A stretch of DNA of 64,000 nucleotides from JAJDAH01 sp964487605 (GCA_964487605.1 CAZARU010000027.1:1-64000); one strand, 5' to 3'; shown: positions 1 through 8,609, counted from the stretch's first letter. A program made the numbers and translations. The notes: a model not told the origin generated them from the sequence alone.

Positions 1-559
1 CGAGGATCAGCACGGTTGCGGTGGACGGCGCCGCCTGCGTCGCCACGTCGAGCACGTGTCGCAGCGCGGAGCTCTGCCCCACGATCTCGCGACTGGTGAG
101 GAGGCGGAGCTCCTGCCGCAGGCTGCGATTCTCCACGACGAGCGACTGCCGCTCGGCGGCCTTGCGGACGGTCTTCACGATCGTCATCCGCTTGAGCGGC
201 TTCTCGACGAAATCGTAGGCGCCGTCACGCATGGCCTGGACGGCGACCTCCACCGTCCCGTACGCGGTCATGAGCACGACCTCCGTGTCCGGCGAGACCT
301 CCTTCACGGCGCGCAGCAGCTCCACGCCGTTCGTGCCCGGCATCATGAGGTCCGTCAGGACGACCTGTATGCGGTGCTTGCGTGCGAGTTCGAGCGCATC
401 CCGAGCGTTCTCCGCCGTGAAGACCCGACAAGACTCGCGCTCGAAGATCTTTCGAAGGCTGGTGAGGTTGCTGACCTCGTCGTCCACCACCAGCACCGTG
501 ATCTCCGGGGCGGGCGACCCGGCGGGCCCCGTCGCGTCATCCGTCATGATGTCGTTCAT
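1..559 (-). CDS. NtrC-family sigma-54-dependent response regulator (N-terminal part, runs off window)
   Basis: Partial gene; 186 residues are visible and the rest lies beyond base 1. Residues about 20-135 form a receiver domain: acidic pair D26/D27 in VVDDE, phospho-acceptor D70 in VLTDLMMPG, switch Thr98 and Lys120 in EKPL. A linker follows, then the start of an AAA+ sigma-54 activator domain (IVGQSSALRHVL, then APSTATVLIL). The window ends just before the expected Walker A motif. By family, phosphorylation at D70 would switch on activation of sigma-54 RNA polymerase. ATG at 559 is used; a second in-frame ATG at 547 is equally possible because neither has a clear Shine-Dalgarno. It lies 31 bases downstream of the SpoIID gene, so it could belong to that operon. 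The partner kinase is not evident; the histidine kinase at 6131 is not adjacent. Confidence 0.9.
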   Translation of the reverse strand, partial: MNDIMTDDATGPAGSPAPEITVLVVDDEVSNLTSLRKIFERESCRVFTAENARDALELARKHRIQVVLTDLMMPGTNGVELLRAVKEVSPDTEVVLMTAYGTVEVAVQAMRDGAYDFVEKPLKRMTIVKTVRKAAERQSLVVENRSLRQELRLLTSREIVGQSSALRHVLDVATQAAPSTATVLIL

Positions 560-590
560 GCCGCCAGATTGGCGCGGCGATGTCATACTG

Positions 591-1958
591 TCAAATCATG
601 TGTCTCGACGTCAGGCGCCGTCGCCGGGTGGCCGCCAGGGCGAACGCGATACCGGCGAGGGCGGCCAGGGCGCCGGAGCTCCGCGGCAGCGTCTGCCGAC
701 AGGCGCAGCCCGCGGCAGCTGGACCGTCGCCGCGGGTGGGGCGAGGCCCGGCGTCGAGGGCCGTGGGGCCCGCCTCGCCCGCTCCCACCGGTTCCCGGCC
801 GGCCGCGCCGGCCGCGCCCGGTCCAGCGCCGCCGGCGCCGCCCACGCCTGCAGTTCCTGCTTCGGGCCCCGCATCGGCCGGGTCCGCGGTGGCGCACAGC
901 ATCGTTCGCGGGCTCCCGGAGAGATCCGTCGCCGGTTGACCCTTGGTGTTGACGGCAAGGACGTGGATCGTGTGGGCGGCACCGTCTCGAACTGCCTCCG
1001 GAAGCGCGAACGAGAAGCCATGGGCGCAGCTCCCGAGCGACGTGCACAGATCGTCGCGGTGCTCGTCGGCCGTCAGCGTTGCCGGCGCCGAACCCGGGGC
1101 GCCTGGGGGGAGATCGATGGCCACGACGACGTCGATGGATGCGTCCGGCTCGTCAGGATCCCAGACCCAGCCCGTCAGCACGTCACACCGCGCGTCGTCG
1201 AGCGCACCCTCCGGAGCGCGGTCGATGGGTTCGATGCAGGAGCCAGGCGCCTGCCGGATCTCGATGTCGGCGCCGTAGTAGAAGCGGAGGATCCCCACGT
1301 AGTCGCGGCCGAGGTCGTCCTCGAGGCAGCGTGCTCCCCACTGCCCCATGCAACCCCGGTTCTGTCCGAAGATGGACTGTCCCGTCGGGATGAAACCGAG
1401 CGGCGTCATGCTGACGTCTCCGCCGAGCTTCCCGTCGTTGTAGGTGATCCACCGCTCCCGGCTGGCGCCGGCGTTCCCGCTCGTCGCGCTGCCGGTGCAG
1501 GTCGGCGGGCTCGTCCCGTGGTCGCCGTCCACGTAGAACCCGTAGGTGAGCATCCCGTCGTAGGACAGGTAGAGCCCGCTCGTCTCCGCGACCGCCTGGT
1601 AGTGCTCGGCGCGGGGCGTCGCGCCGCACCCGTAGACCTGGCAGCCCTGGCTGTCGCAGATCGAGCCCTGCGTCGCCATGTTGTAGTACACGACGGAACG
1701 TGCGGCGATCGCCTGCGCCTTCAGCGCCTCGATACCGGCGCCTCCGTTCTCGCACTGGATCACGTGAGGCAGGTAGTCGGACTCCGTCGGGATCGTGACG
1801 TCGATCCCCGTGTCGACGATCCGCGTGTTGCAGTAGGCGGACGCCAGCGGCGCCACCACCGCGTGACGCGTGACGGCCGTCGACTCCGAGCGCTCGGTCG
1901 GCCCGCAGGCGAGCATCGTGAGCGAGCCCACGACCGCCCAGCCCGCCCAGCTCCTCAC
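591..1958 (-). CDS. SpoIID/LytB-domain lipoprotein with C-terminal MYXO-CTERM tail
   Basis: About 455 residues. The SpoIID/LytB domain is recognised by EALKAQAIAARS and, near its end, CMGQWGARCLEDD followed by ILRFYYG, matching the family's GMSQWGA...ILxxYY block. SpoIID proteins act on denuded glycan strands of peptidoglycan. After it come a domain of about 100 residues, a low-complexity Gly/Ala/Pro linker, then GCACR, a hydrophobic helix and RRRR: the layout of a MYXO-CTERM sorting signal. The N-terminus (MRSWAGWAVVGSLTMLAC) looks like a lipoprotein signal. GTG at 1958 is chosen because it overlaps the upstream stop (GTGA) and sits right before the signal peptide; the longer open frame to 2090 runs inside the upstream gene. 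Surface or outer-membrane location is inferred. Confidence 0.85.
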   Translation of the reverse strand: MRSWAGWAVVGSLTMLACGPTERSESTAVTRHAVVAPLASAYCNTRIVDTGIDVTIPTESDYLPHVIQCENGGAGIEALKAQAIAARSVVYYNMATQGSICDSQGCQVYGCGATPRAEHYQAVAETSGLYLSYDGMLTYGFYVDGDHGTSPPTCTGSATSGNAGASRERWITYNDGKLGGDVSMTPLGFIPTGQSIFGQNRGCMGQWGARCLEDDLGRDYVGILRFYYGADIEIRQAPGSCIEPIDRAPEGALDDARCDVLTGWVWDPDEPDASIDVVVAIDLPPGAPGSAPATLTADEHRDDLCTSLGSCAHGFSFALPEAVRDGAAHTIHVLAVNTKGQPATDLSGSPRTMLCATADPADAGPEAGTAGVGGAGGAGPGAAGAAGREPVGAGEAGPTALDAGPRPTRGDGPAAAGCACRQTLPRSSGALAALAGIAFALAATRRRRLTSRHMI

Positions 1959-2596
1959 GGGCACCACCCCTCGGCGGCGAGATCCGCTCCCGGGACGCAG
2001 ACGTCCTCCGGGCCGCCGCGATAGGCAGAAGCACCGAAATCCAGCAGCGAGGGAAGGTCGAGGCACGTCGCACGGTACAGCCGACCCCACCCCGCCGCGA
2101 GAATGGGAAACTCCTGTGCGGGATCCACGAGGGTGACGAGGCGGTGCTCCACGCCGCTACCGGCGCGTGCGCACACCTCGTCGGGCGGCAGCGCCTTGGC
2201 CACCGCCACGAAGGCGTCGAGGACCTCCGGGCACGATGCATCGCACGAGCGCGCCAGCACGAGCGCTCCGTGCTCCAGCGAATGGACGAGGAAGCCCCAC
2301 GGCACCGGAGAATCGTAGTCTCGAAACTGCGCCCAGCTTCCGTAGTGCGTCCCGTGAGCGGGAGGTACCGTGTCGTAGGTCAGGTCGGTGCAATCGGAGA
2401 CGTGACCCGCGGTGGGCTCGAGGACGCGCGCCGTCGTCACGACGCACTCGTCGAAGGGTGGAAGCGCGGGACTCGCGGGACGAGTCACGACCTCCTCCAC
2501 GAGCCGGGTACCGGCGTCATCGATCGAGCGCCGCGGCCCGTCGCCCTCGGAGCACGCGAGCGCGAAGCTCGCCCACAGAACGAGGGACCGGGCCAT
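1955..2596 (-). CDS. DUF3105-family lipoprotein
   Basis: 213 residues. N-terminus MARSLVLWASFALAC is a short lipoprotein signal with Cys15. The core carries the DUF3105 signature: YDTVPPAHGTHYGSWAQF, then YDSPVP and LVHSLEHGALVLAR. The function of DUF3105 is not established; the His-rich conserved stretch suggests a metal or ligand site, which is inference. Several cysteines (CDASCPEV, CVPG, GWCP at the end) could form disulfides outside the cytoplasm. It overlaps the SpoIID gene start by four bases and begins six bases after the upstream gene, so it sits inside a tight operon. Confidence 0.8.
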   Translation of the reverse strand: MARSLVLWASFALACSEGDGPRRSIDDAGTRLVEEVVTRPASPALPPFDECVVTTARVLEPTAGHVSDCTDLTYDTVPPAHGTHYGSWAQFRDYDSPVPWGFLVHSLEHGALVLARSCDASCPEVLDAFVAVAKALPPDEVCARAGSGVEHRLVTLVDPAQEFPILAAGWGRLYRATCLDLPSLLDFGASAYRGGPEDVCVPGADLAAEGWCP

Positions 2597-2602
2597 GGCC
2601 GT

Positions 2603-3046
2603 TCACCGGACCAACCGAAAGCTACGGAGGAAGCGCCCAACGTCCGCCCGCAAGTCGAACCGGAGGACGGCTTCACCCACCTCGTGGCCGTTCTCGTCGA
2701 GGAGCGCGCCTCGCAGATTCGTCATCGAGCCGAGCAGGTCGTTGATTCGTACGACCTTCTGCCCGACGAACCGATGAACGCGACCGCCGTTGTCGGTGAA
2801 CTCGAAGGTATAGGGAAGCTTGCCCGTCCTGAGGACGTCCATTCCCAGTGTTCCCTTCAGCGGACGATGATCCGCGAATCCCTCTGCATCGACCTCTCCC
2901 TCGATCTCGACCTCCCTCTTCGCGGCGAACCTGCCCAGGGAGCGCGACCGCGCTCGGATCGTGAACGACATCGGACGCTCGTCCGTCGGGTCTTCGGCCA
3001 TGTGAAAGCTGCCCGCCATGGTCTCTGCAAACGTGAACGTCGCCAT
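2603..3046 (-). CDS. Small beta-rich protein of unknown function
   Basis: 147 residues starting MATFTFAETMAGSF. No signal peptide or membrane segment. It alternates short hydrophobic and charged stretches (SFTIRARSRSLGRF, REVEIEGEVDAEGFAD, PYTFEFTDNGG), suggesting a beta barrel or sandwich. I have an unconfirmed impression of similarity to accessory domains attached to GMC-type oxidoreductases in other bacteria, so no function is assigned. ATG at 3046 is chosen because it overlaps the stop of the ferredoxin gene (ATGA) and fits the start of the conserved-looking region; the longer open frame upstream is a shadow of the ferredoxin gene. Confidence 0.7.
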   Translation of the reverse strand: MATFTFAETMAGSFHMAEDPTDERPMSFTIRARSRSLGRFAAKREVEIEGEVDAEGFADHRPLKGTLGMDVLRTGKLPYTFEFTDNGGRVHRFVGQKVVRINDLLGSMTNLRGALLDENGHEVGEAVLRFDLRADVGRFLRSFRLVR

Positions 3047-3435
3047 CACTTGCCTCCGATTCGTGCGCTCGCATCGAAACGTGCCTGCTCTTCGGCCACG
3101 TCCTTCGGGATCCGGAAGTCCTCCGGCTCGAGCACGAGGCGTTCGACGCGCGTCCCGTCCCGGAGGGCCGAGACGATGTCCTGCAGGTCCGCGTCCGTGA
3201 CCCGACCATAGAAGTAGTGGTCGGGCTCGACGGCGATGGTGGGTCCCACCCAGCACGTATCGAGGCAGCTCGACGTGCACGCTCGCACCTCCGTCTTCGC
3301 GAGACCGGCATCCGCGAGCAGGACCTTCAGCTTGGCGTGCAACTCGACGGCCCCGCGCGCCGCGCACGAGCCCTTGGGCGTCCCGTCGCCCCGCCGGTTC
3401 ACGCACACGAAGAGGTAGCGTCGTCGCTGCGCCAT
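3046..3435 (-). CDS. Thioredoxin-like [2Fe-2S] ferredoxin
   Basis: 129 residues. Cys11 and Cys24 are separated by 12 residues (CVNRRGDGTPKGSC) and Cys57 and Cys61 by three (CLDTC). This is the C-x12-C...C-x3-C pattern of the thioredoxin-fold [2Fe-2S] ferredoxins (Aquifex Fd4 type, also found in NuoE). Cys53 is extra. The C-terminal 60 residues are charged, with no membrane segment, so the protein should be a soluble cytoplasmic electron carrier. First gene of a run of four coupled minus-strand genes, transcribed away from the HExxH-protein gene. No clear Shine-Dalgarno. Its link to the surface proteins downstream is not obvious. Confidence 0.85.
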   Translation of the reverse strand: MAQRRRYLFVCVNRRGDGTPKGSCAARGAVELHAKLKVLLADAGLAKTEVRACTSSCLDTCWVGPTIAVEPDHYFYGRVTDADLQDIVSALRDGTRVERLVLEPEDFRIPKDVAEEQARFDASARIGGK

Positions 3436-3571
3436 CGGGGCAAAGATAGCCCAGGGCCGCGCAACGCGTGCGCGACTTCGCCCGCCACGCCCGCCCCCGG
3501 TCGCGCGGCCGAGGCGGCGGCCCCGCGCTCGCCCGCGTGGTTGACCGCGAGGGTTCGAGTAGAGTCCGTCC

Positions 3572-4801
3572 GTGCGGGCCCCCTTCGACATCACCGTGCC
3601 GAGCCCCGACTCCACCACGGCGAAGCAGTGGTTCGGCCGGTACCTGCGCGACACCCTGAGCCAGCTTGCCGCGTTCCCCATGGGGCGCTTCGACGCTCGC
3701 ACGTTCGACTCCTTCGCCGACGTGCGCGCCCACGTGGGAGCCCTCGGACGCGCCGGAAATCTCGGGCTCGTGTTCTCGATCCTGCGTCGCCCCGCAGTGT
3801 CCACCCTGGTACGCTGCCTAAACTCGGAGCTCTACGGCGCCGGTGACGTGCGGAAGCTCGACGACTGGCTCTCGGAGCTCACGACCCTGCTCCTCTTCGA
3901 GCTTGCCGTCGCGGGAGAGCTGCCCCCGGGGGGCGTGCTGCTCCCCGCTCGACCCCGCGTGATTCATTCTGCATCGTCCCGCGTGCGCATCACGGTGGAC
4001 GACTCCGCGCGGCTGGGCTTCTTGCCCGGTCACCTGGTTCTGGATCGCGCCGGGCAGCGGACCGAGATCGACGTTGACGTTCTTTCGACCGGAGCGGACG
4101 CGGACCCAGCGGTGACGGTGGACCATCCCTACGTGCCCATCGTCGACGACCTCTGCCTGGCGATGGCCGACAACAACCCGCTGAGCGAGTTCGAGGCGCA
4201 TCCGGAGAAATCCGGCAACTCGATCGACCTCGGCAGACGGGAAGCCTCCGAGTGGGTCGCAGTGCTTCGCCGCGCAGTGGATCTCATCGACGAGTTCCTG
4301 CCGGAGGTCGGGCGGGAGCTGCGGCTCGTGATGCACACCTTCGTGCCGGTGGGGTTCGACGCCGAGCGCCACGTCTCGGCTTCGTACGCAGAGGCGATCG
4401 GCACGGCGTATCTTTCCCTCCACCCCGACGTCCTGACCATGACCGAGGCAGTGGTCCACGAGTTCTCCCACAACAAGCTGAACCTGGTCTGGGCCGCGGA
4501 TCCGGTGCTGCAGAACGCCTTCAGCCCCCTCTACGGCTCCCCCGTACGTCCCGATCCGCGGCCCCTTCACGGAGTCATGCTCGCGGTCCACGCCTTCGTC
4601 CCCGTGGCGCTCTTGTACGAGCGAATGTTCGAAGCGCGCCACGCCCTGGTCCAATCGGACGCCGCGCGGAAACGCTTCGAGGCGATCGTCGGGGGCAACC
4701 GGGAAGGGACACGCACGCTGCTGGAGAACGCGCGACCGACCGAGGTGGGACGGGCGATTCTGGACGAGTTGGGCCGCTGGGACGCGCACTTCGCAGCGTA
4801 G
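3572..4801 (+). CDS. HExxH-motif protein, likely aKG-HExxH-type peptide hydroxylase family
   Basis: 409 residues, no signal peptide. The metal motif HEFSH (H296, E297, H300) sits in VVHEFSHNKLNLV. It is followed about 30 residues later by RPDPRPLHGVMLAVHAF, with His333 and His340 as candidate third ligands. HEFxHxKLN followed by DPRPLxGxxxxxHAF matches, from memory, the HExxH family found with radical-SAM and RiPP peptide-modification systems, some members of which are 2-oxoglutarate-dependent peptide beta-hydroxylases. The N-terminal 290 residues are mixed alpha/beta. GTG start at 3572; the next in-frame ATG is at residue 37. Neighbours show no precursor peptide, radical-SAM enzyme or transporter, so the substrate is unknown. 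Convergent with bioA, 16 bases apart. Confidence 0.7.
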   Translation: MRAPFDITVPSPDSTTAKQWFGRYLRDTLSQLAAFPMGRFDARTFDSFADVRAHVGALGRAGNLGLVFSILRRPAVSTLVRCLNSELYGAGDVRKLDDWLSELTTLLLFELAVAGELPPGGVLLPARPRVIHSASSRVRITVDDSARLGFLPGHLVLDRAGQRTEIDVDVLSTGADADPAVTVDHPYVPIVDDLCLAMADNNPLSEFEAHPEKSGNSIDLGRREASEWVAVLRRAVDLIDEFLPEVGRELRLVMHTFVPVGFDAERHVSASYAEAIGTAYLSLHPDVLTMTEAVVHEFSHNKLNLVWAADPVLQNAFSPLYGSPVRPDPRPLHGVMLAVHAFVPVALLYERMFEARHALVQSDAARKRFEAIVGGNREGTRTLLENARPTEVGRAILDELGRWDAHFAA

Positions 4802-4817
4802 GGCGGCGCCGAGGGGG

Positions 4818-6134
4818 TCAGCGCGCCGACGAGTCGGACGCTACCGCCAGAACCGCAGCCTCGACGACACCGAGCAGCTCGTCCAGGGTCGCATCGTCCA
4901 CGTTCAGCGGTGGCGCGACGTACACGACGTTCCCGAGCGGGCGGAGATGAACGCCACGGCGGCGCGCCTCTTCGCAGACGCGCCACCCGCTCTTCTCCAG
5001 GTACCCGGCGTTCCCCGCGAGATCGAGCGCGCCGATCATCCCCAGGCTGCGTGTCCCGGCGACACCCGGAAGGTCGGCGAACGCCTCGAACGCTCGCGCG
5101 ATGCGCGCGGCCCCAGGACGGGCCCGCGCGAGCACGTCCTCGTCCCGGTACACGGCGAGCACCTCTCGCGCGACGCGCGCCCCGAGCGCGTGACCGGCGT
5201 AGGTGTGGCCATAGTAGAGGGCGCGCTCCTCTTCACCGAGGAACCCCTCGAAGAGTCGCTCGGTCGCGAGGGTCGCCGCCATCGGAAGCATGCCCGCGGT
5301 GAACCCCTTCGCAACGCACAGGACGTCGGGTTCGATCCCGGCGTGCTCGCACGCCCACATCGGCCCGGTCCTTCCGTACCCGGTGAACACCTCGTCGGCG
5401 ACGAGCATCACGTCCAGCTCGCGCGTGATCTGCCGCACTCGTCGAAGAAACTCCGCGGAGTACGTTCGCATGCCACCCGCACCCTGGACCATGGGCTCGA
5501 GGACCACCGCGGCGATCGAGTCCGCGCCCTCGAGTAGCGCGGCTTCGACGGCCGAAAACGCCTGCTCGTGGCCGTCCGCGGCCGACGGGACTCTGACGCA
5601 CTCCATGAGGACGCCGGAGAACGGGCGGCGGAACACCTCGACGCCTCCGAGGGCGGTCACGCCGAGCGTCTCGCCGTGGAATGCACCGTCCAGCGCGAGA
5701 AACCGTCGCCGTGCCGGGCGGCCGTTCTGGGCCCAGTACTGCAATGCCAGCTTGATGGCGACCTCCACCGCCGTCGAGCCGTCGTCCGAGTAGAAGACGC
5801 GAGTCAACCCGGTGGGCGCAACCGCCACGAGCTCCTTCGCCAGGAGCGCGGCCGCCTCGTGCGTCGCCCCTGCCAGGGCCACGTGGCAGAGCGCGCGCGC
5901 CTGTTCGACGAGCGCGTTCACCAATCGCGGATGGCCGTGGCCGAGCAGCGCGGTCCACCAGCTCGAGGTCCCGTCGATGTACCAGCGCCCATCGACGTCC
6001 CTGATGCGCGAGCCCTGGGCCCGGTCGATGACGAGCGGATCGCCTTCGTCGATGTACTGCTGCATCGGAGTGTACGGGTGCCAGACGTACCGCTTGTCGT
6101 GCTCGACGACTTCATCTCGACCGACGGACGTCAT
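4818..6134 (-). CDS. bioA: Adenosylmethionine-8-amino-7-oxononanoate aminotransferase
   Basis: 438 residues, normal for BioA. It transfers the amino group of S-adenosylmethionine to KAPA to give DAPA in biotin synthesis, using PLP in the cytoplasm. The N-terminus YVWHPYTPMQQY and GTSSWWTALLGHGHP are typical of BioA among class III aminotransferases. The cofactor site includes DDGSTAVEVAIKLA, DEVFTGYGRTG (Asp247) and Lys276 in VAKGFTAGMLPM. ATG at 6134 overlaps the stop of the histidine kinase gene (ATGA), so it is translationally coupled to an unrelated regulator gene. No other biotin gene is in the window. Confidence 0.93.
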   Translation of the reverse strand: MTSVGRDEVVEHDKRYVWHPYTPMQQYIDEGDPLVIDRAQGSRIRDVDGRWYIDGTSSWWTALLGHGHPRLVNALVEQARALCHVALAGATHEAAALLAKELVAVAPTGLTRVFYSDDGSTAVEVAIKLALQYWAQNGRPARRRFLALDGAFHGETLGVTALGGVEVFRRPFSGVLMECVRVPSAADGHEQAFSAVEAALLEGADSIAAVVLEPMVQGAGGMRTYSAEFLRRVRQITRELDVMLVADEVFTGYGRTGPMWACEHAGIEPDVLCVAKGFTAGMLPMAATLATERLFEGFLGEEERALYYGHTYAGHALGARVAREVLAVYRDEDVLARARPGAARIARAFEAFADLPGVAGTRSLGMIGALDLAGNAGYLEKSGWRVCEEARRRGVHLRPLGNVVYVAPPLNVDDATLDELLGVVEAAVLAVASDSSAR

Positions 6135-7630
6135 GCGCTCTGGCGCTCCGGCTCTGCGCGGGGTGCCTCTGCGCCGGCAAACGGCAGGAAGATCCGCACC
6201 GTCGTCCCCCTTCCCGCCGCACTGTCGATGGTGAACGTTCCGCCATGGGCCTCGATGATGCGTTCGACGATGGGCAGCCCGAGGCCCGTGCCACTCGGGC
6301 GCGTCGTGAAGAACGGATCCGGCGCGCGCGAGAGCACCTCGTCTTCCATCCCCTCGCCGGTATCCGCTACCTCGACCAGAAAGCCCCGCTCCGCTCCGCG
6401 TCCAGATTCACGCACGCTGACGTGGATGGCTCCACCGGCCGGCATGGCCTGGCAAGCGTTGGAGATCAGGTTGTCGAACACGAGGCGAAGGAGGGCGGGA
6501 TCTGCGGAGATCGTCTGGGACGCCGCGGCTGCATCGGCCTCGAGCTCGAAACCGTGCGCCCCGTCCGCGCGAGGAGCCGAGCGCCGGGCGAGCTCCGCGA
6601 GAAAAACGGGAGAGCGCTTGACGTCCACCGGGCGAGCGAACCGAAGCAGGTCGGTGACCAGGCGGTTCAGACGCGCCGTCTCCTCCTCGACGATGCCGAG
6701 CAACATGCTCCGGTCGTCCTCACCGAGCCCCGGGCGCTTGAGGCTCGCGGCGGCGTTGATGATGACGGCAAGCGGGTTTCGAACCTCGTGGGCAATCATC
6801 GCCGCCAGCTCACCGACCGCTGCGAGCTGTCGCTTTCGCCCGAGCTCGTCCTGCACGCTCCGGAGCTCCGCATAGGACGTCCTGAGCTCCGAAGTGCGCT
6901 GCCGGAGGTCGTCGACGGCGACCTCGAGCTCTCCTGCGGTGGACCGGTACCGGAACAGGAGCGTGCTGCCGACGGCGAACGCGTAGACGACGAACGCGGC
7001 CGGCGTCAGGTACACGGTGCTCGCGGACCCGGTGACGAGGAGCACGTCGTTCACGACGGCGCCTGCTATGAGCCCGGCCGCACCGATGGCGATACCGGCC
7101 TCGCGCTTGCCTCGCCGGAATGCTTGCACCAGCAGCGCCAGGCTGGCCAGCATGATGGCGACCGCCACGACGTAGAACACGATGGCGATCAGAGAGGGTG
7201 TGGCACGAGCGTGCGCGATGGAGACGCCGAGGAAGACTCCGTCGGAGACGTCCAGCGAGCCAGGGACCCACCACGCACCCGAGAGGTTCGCGACGATGAA
7301 GAACGCCGTCGCCGCGTAGACGGGGCGCATCACTCGGCGAGTCGAACGTATCCCCACGTAGTGCAGGACGAAGTGGAGGTTGAGCGAAGCCGCAGCGATC
7401 GCGCCCACGTGGGCGAGGGCGGCAGCGCGGGGCCAGTCGGCGGGGTCCACGAGCGCGTAGTTCAGCGCGATGCCCGCGGTGTCGAGTGCCAGCGCAAAGC
7501 AGACGAGCCCGAACAAGAGGTACTCTCGCTCCGGACGTCTCAGCGAGTGAGCGAGTACGAAGAACGCACCGAACCCGAGCTGGGTGATCGTCCACGCGGC
7601 GAAGAGACCGGACAGGAACGGAGCCGTCAC
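6131..7630 (-). CDS. Membrane sensor histidine kinase with seven-helix N-terminal domain
   Basis: 499 residues. About the first 225 residues hold roughly seven hydrophobic helices with almost no extracytoplasmic domain, resembling 7TM sensor kinases. A coiled-coil-like stretch (about 230-268) leads to the dimerisation box with His281 in AAMIAHEVRNPLAV. The ATPase domain shows NLISNACQAMPAGG (N box), DTGEGM (G1) and FFTTRPSGTGLGLPIVE (F/G2). It would autophosphorylate His281 in response to a membrane or intramembrane cue. No response regulator is adjacent; the NtrC-type regulator at the left edge is the nearest but is in another transcription unit. GTG start at 7630 overlaps the upstream stop (GTGA). 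Confidence 0.9.
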   Translation of the reverse strand: MTAPFLSGLFAAWTITQLGFGAFFVLAHSLRRPEREYLLFGLVCFALALDTAGIALNYALVDPADWPRAAALAHVGAIAAASLNLHFVLHYVGIRSTRRVMRPVYAATAFFIVANLSGAWWVPGSLDVSDGVFLGVSIAHARATPSLIAIVFYVVAVAIMLASLALLVQAFRRGKREAGIAIGAAGLIAGAVVNDVLLVTGSASTVYLTPAAFVVYAFAVGSTLLFRYRSTAGELEVAVDDLRQRTSELRTSYAELRSVQDELGRKRQLAAVGELAAMIAHEVRNPLAVIINAAASLKRPGLGEDDRSMLLGIVEEETARLNRLVTDLLRFARPVDVKRSPVFLAELARRSAPRADGAHGFELEADAAAASQTISADPALLRLVFDNLISNACQAMPAGGAIHVSVRESGRGAERGFLVEVADTGEGMEDEVLSRAPDPFFTTRPSGTGLGLPIVERIIEAHGGTFTIDSAAGRGTTVRIFLPFAGAEAPRAEPERQSA

Positions 7631-8487
7631 GAACCTGCCCCGACCGGAGCGTCCCGGTTCACGACGAAGGTGCGCCGGGCACGAGCGTGACGGAACGGAA
7701 GCGGCGCCCCACCGCCATCGAGCAGCTCGACCTGCACGTCCCAGTCACCACTCTGAAGGCCGAGGACCGCGATGGGCTGGCGCGTCGAGAACGCGCTCCG
7801 GACCTCCGCGCGACCGTCCGGGCCCCGCAGCATCACCGACACGGAGTGGGAGTCCGACGTGTTCAGCGTCGCGAAGTCGATCACGGCGGCGTCGGCGGCA
7901 ACCTCACCGTTGAGCGTACCGCGAGGAAGGCAGAGGGCGATCGTCGGATCGAGGGAACCGACGGCGGGGTTCCCCTTCGCGCCAACCCAGAAGTGAACCG
8001 CCGTGACCGGCCCGCGCGAGGGCTGGGACGGTCGGTGGACCAAACCCTCCGGGGTGACGCCGATCGCCACGAGAAGATGCTCCCCGGGAGCGATCTCGGT
8101 TCCCTCGGGCACCAGCGATCCAAGCTCGACGACGGTGCTTCGTGTTCGAGGTCCGGCGTACCCGTCGAGCACGAGCTGCACGTCCGCACCGCCCTCGACG
8201 CCGAGCCTCACCTTGTAGCCGCGCGCCTTCGCGACCGGGATCACCTGCTCGGCAATCGGGAAACGGATCTCCACGTTCGGGGTCACGCCGGTGGGCGCCG
8301 GTACGGGCTCGAGGCGCACGCTCGACGGCGCGGCAGGCGGAGGTTCGACGGCGCCCGCGGGTTCGAGGGACGCCGACGCGCGAGGCGCATTCGTGACCGC
8401 AGATGGCGCCGGAGCAGGAGCGTGCGCCGAGCCCGCGGACGCGCACGCGGACGCGACGACCGCAAGGAGCCAGTACGGCGTGCTCAC
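7627..8487 (-). CDS. Putative lipoprotein of unknown function
   Basis: 286 residues. N-terminus MSTPYWLLAVVASAC is a lipoprotein-type signal with Cys15, followed by an Ala/Pro/Ser-rich linker of about 50 residues. The rest appears beta-rich and extracytoplasmic (VEIRFPIAEQVIPVAKARGY, YKVRLGVEGGADVQLVLDG). No catalytic motif or known family was recognised. It ends inside the start of the membrane kinase gene (GTGA). A role as an external partner of the sensor is an attractive guess from context only. GTG start at 8487; the 122 bases upstream are a divergent promoter region shared with dnaX. Confidence 0.7.
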   Translation of the reverse strand: MSTPYWLLAVVASACASAGSAHAPAPAPSAVTNAPRASASLEPAGAVEPPPAAPSSVRLEPVPAPTGVTPNVEIRFPIAEQVIPVAKARGYKVRLGVEGGADVQLVLDGYAGPRTRSTVVELGSLVPEGTEIAPGEHLLVAIGVTPEGLVHRPSQPSRGPVTAVHFWVGAKGNPAVGSLDPTIALCLPRGTLNGEVAADAAVIDFATLNTSDSHSVSVMLRGPDGRAEVRSAFSTRQPIAVLGLQSGDWDVQVELLDGGGAPLPFRHARARRTFVVNRDAPVGAGS

Positions 8488-8553
8488 CCGCCGGATCTAG
8501 CGCCATCCGAAACGGTCGCCAACCGTCACGCCCGCGCTGACCCGACCCGCGAA

Positions 8554-8584
8554 GGGCACCGTCGAGCCTGGAGCCTCGGTGCCC
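8554..8584 (+). other. Perfect 8-bp inverted repeat in the dnaX leader
   Basis: GGGCACCG (8554-8561) and CGGTGCCC (8577-8584) are perfect reverse complements around a 15-base loop, starting 56 bases before the dnaX ATG. There is no T run after it, so a classical terminator is unlikely. It could be an operator or an mRNA hairpin in the dnaX leader. It does not carry the conserved core of the SRP RNA that some bacteria place upstream of dnaX. Confidence 0.35.
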
Positions 8585-8609
8585 GATCTGGTAACCCCTC
8601 GAACCCCGC

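Noticed and set aside
5321..5345. tRNA-like GTTCGATCCC string
   Set aside because: It lies inside bioA coding sequence, without cloverleaf arms around it.
8488..8609. Possible SRP RNA gene upstream of dnaX
   Set aside because: The conserved GGUCAGG...GGAAGGAAGCAGCC-type core is absent; only a simple hairpin is seen.
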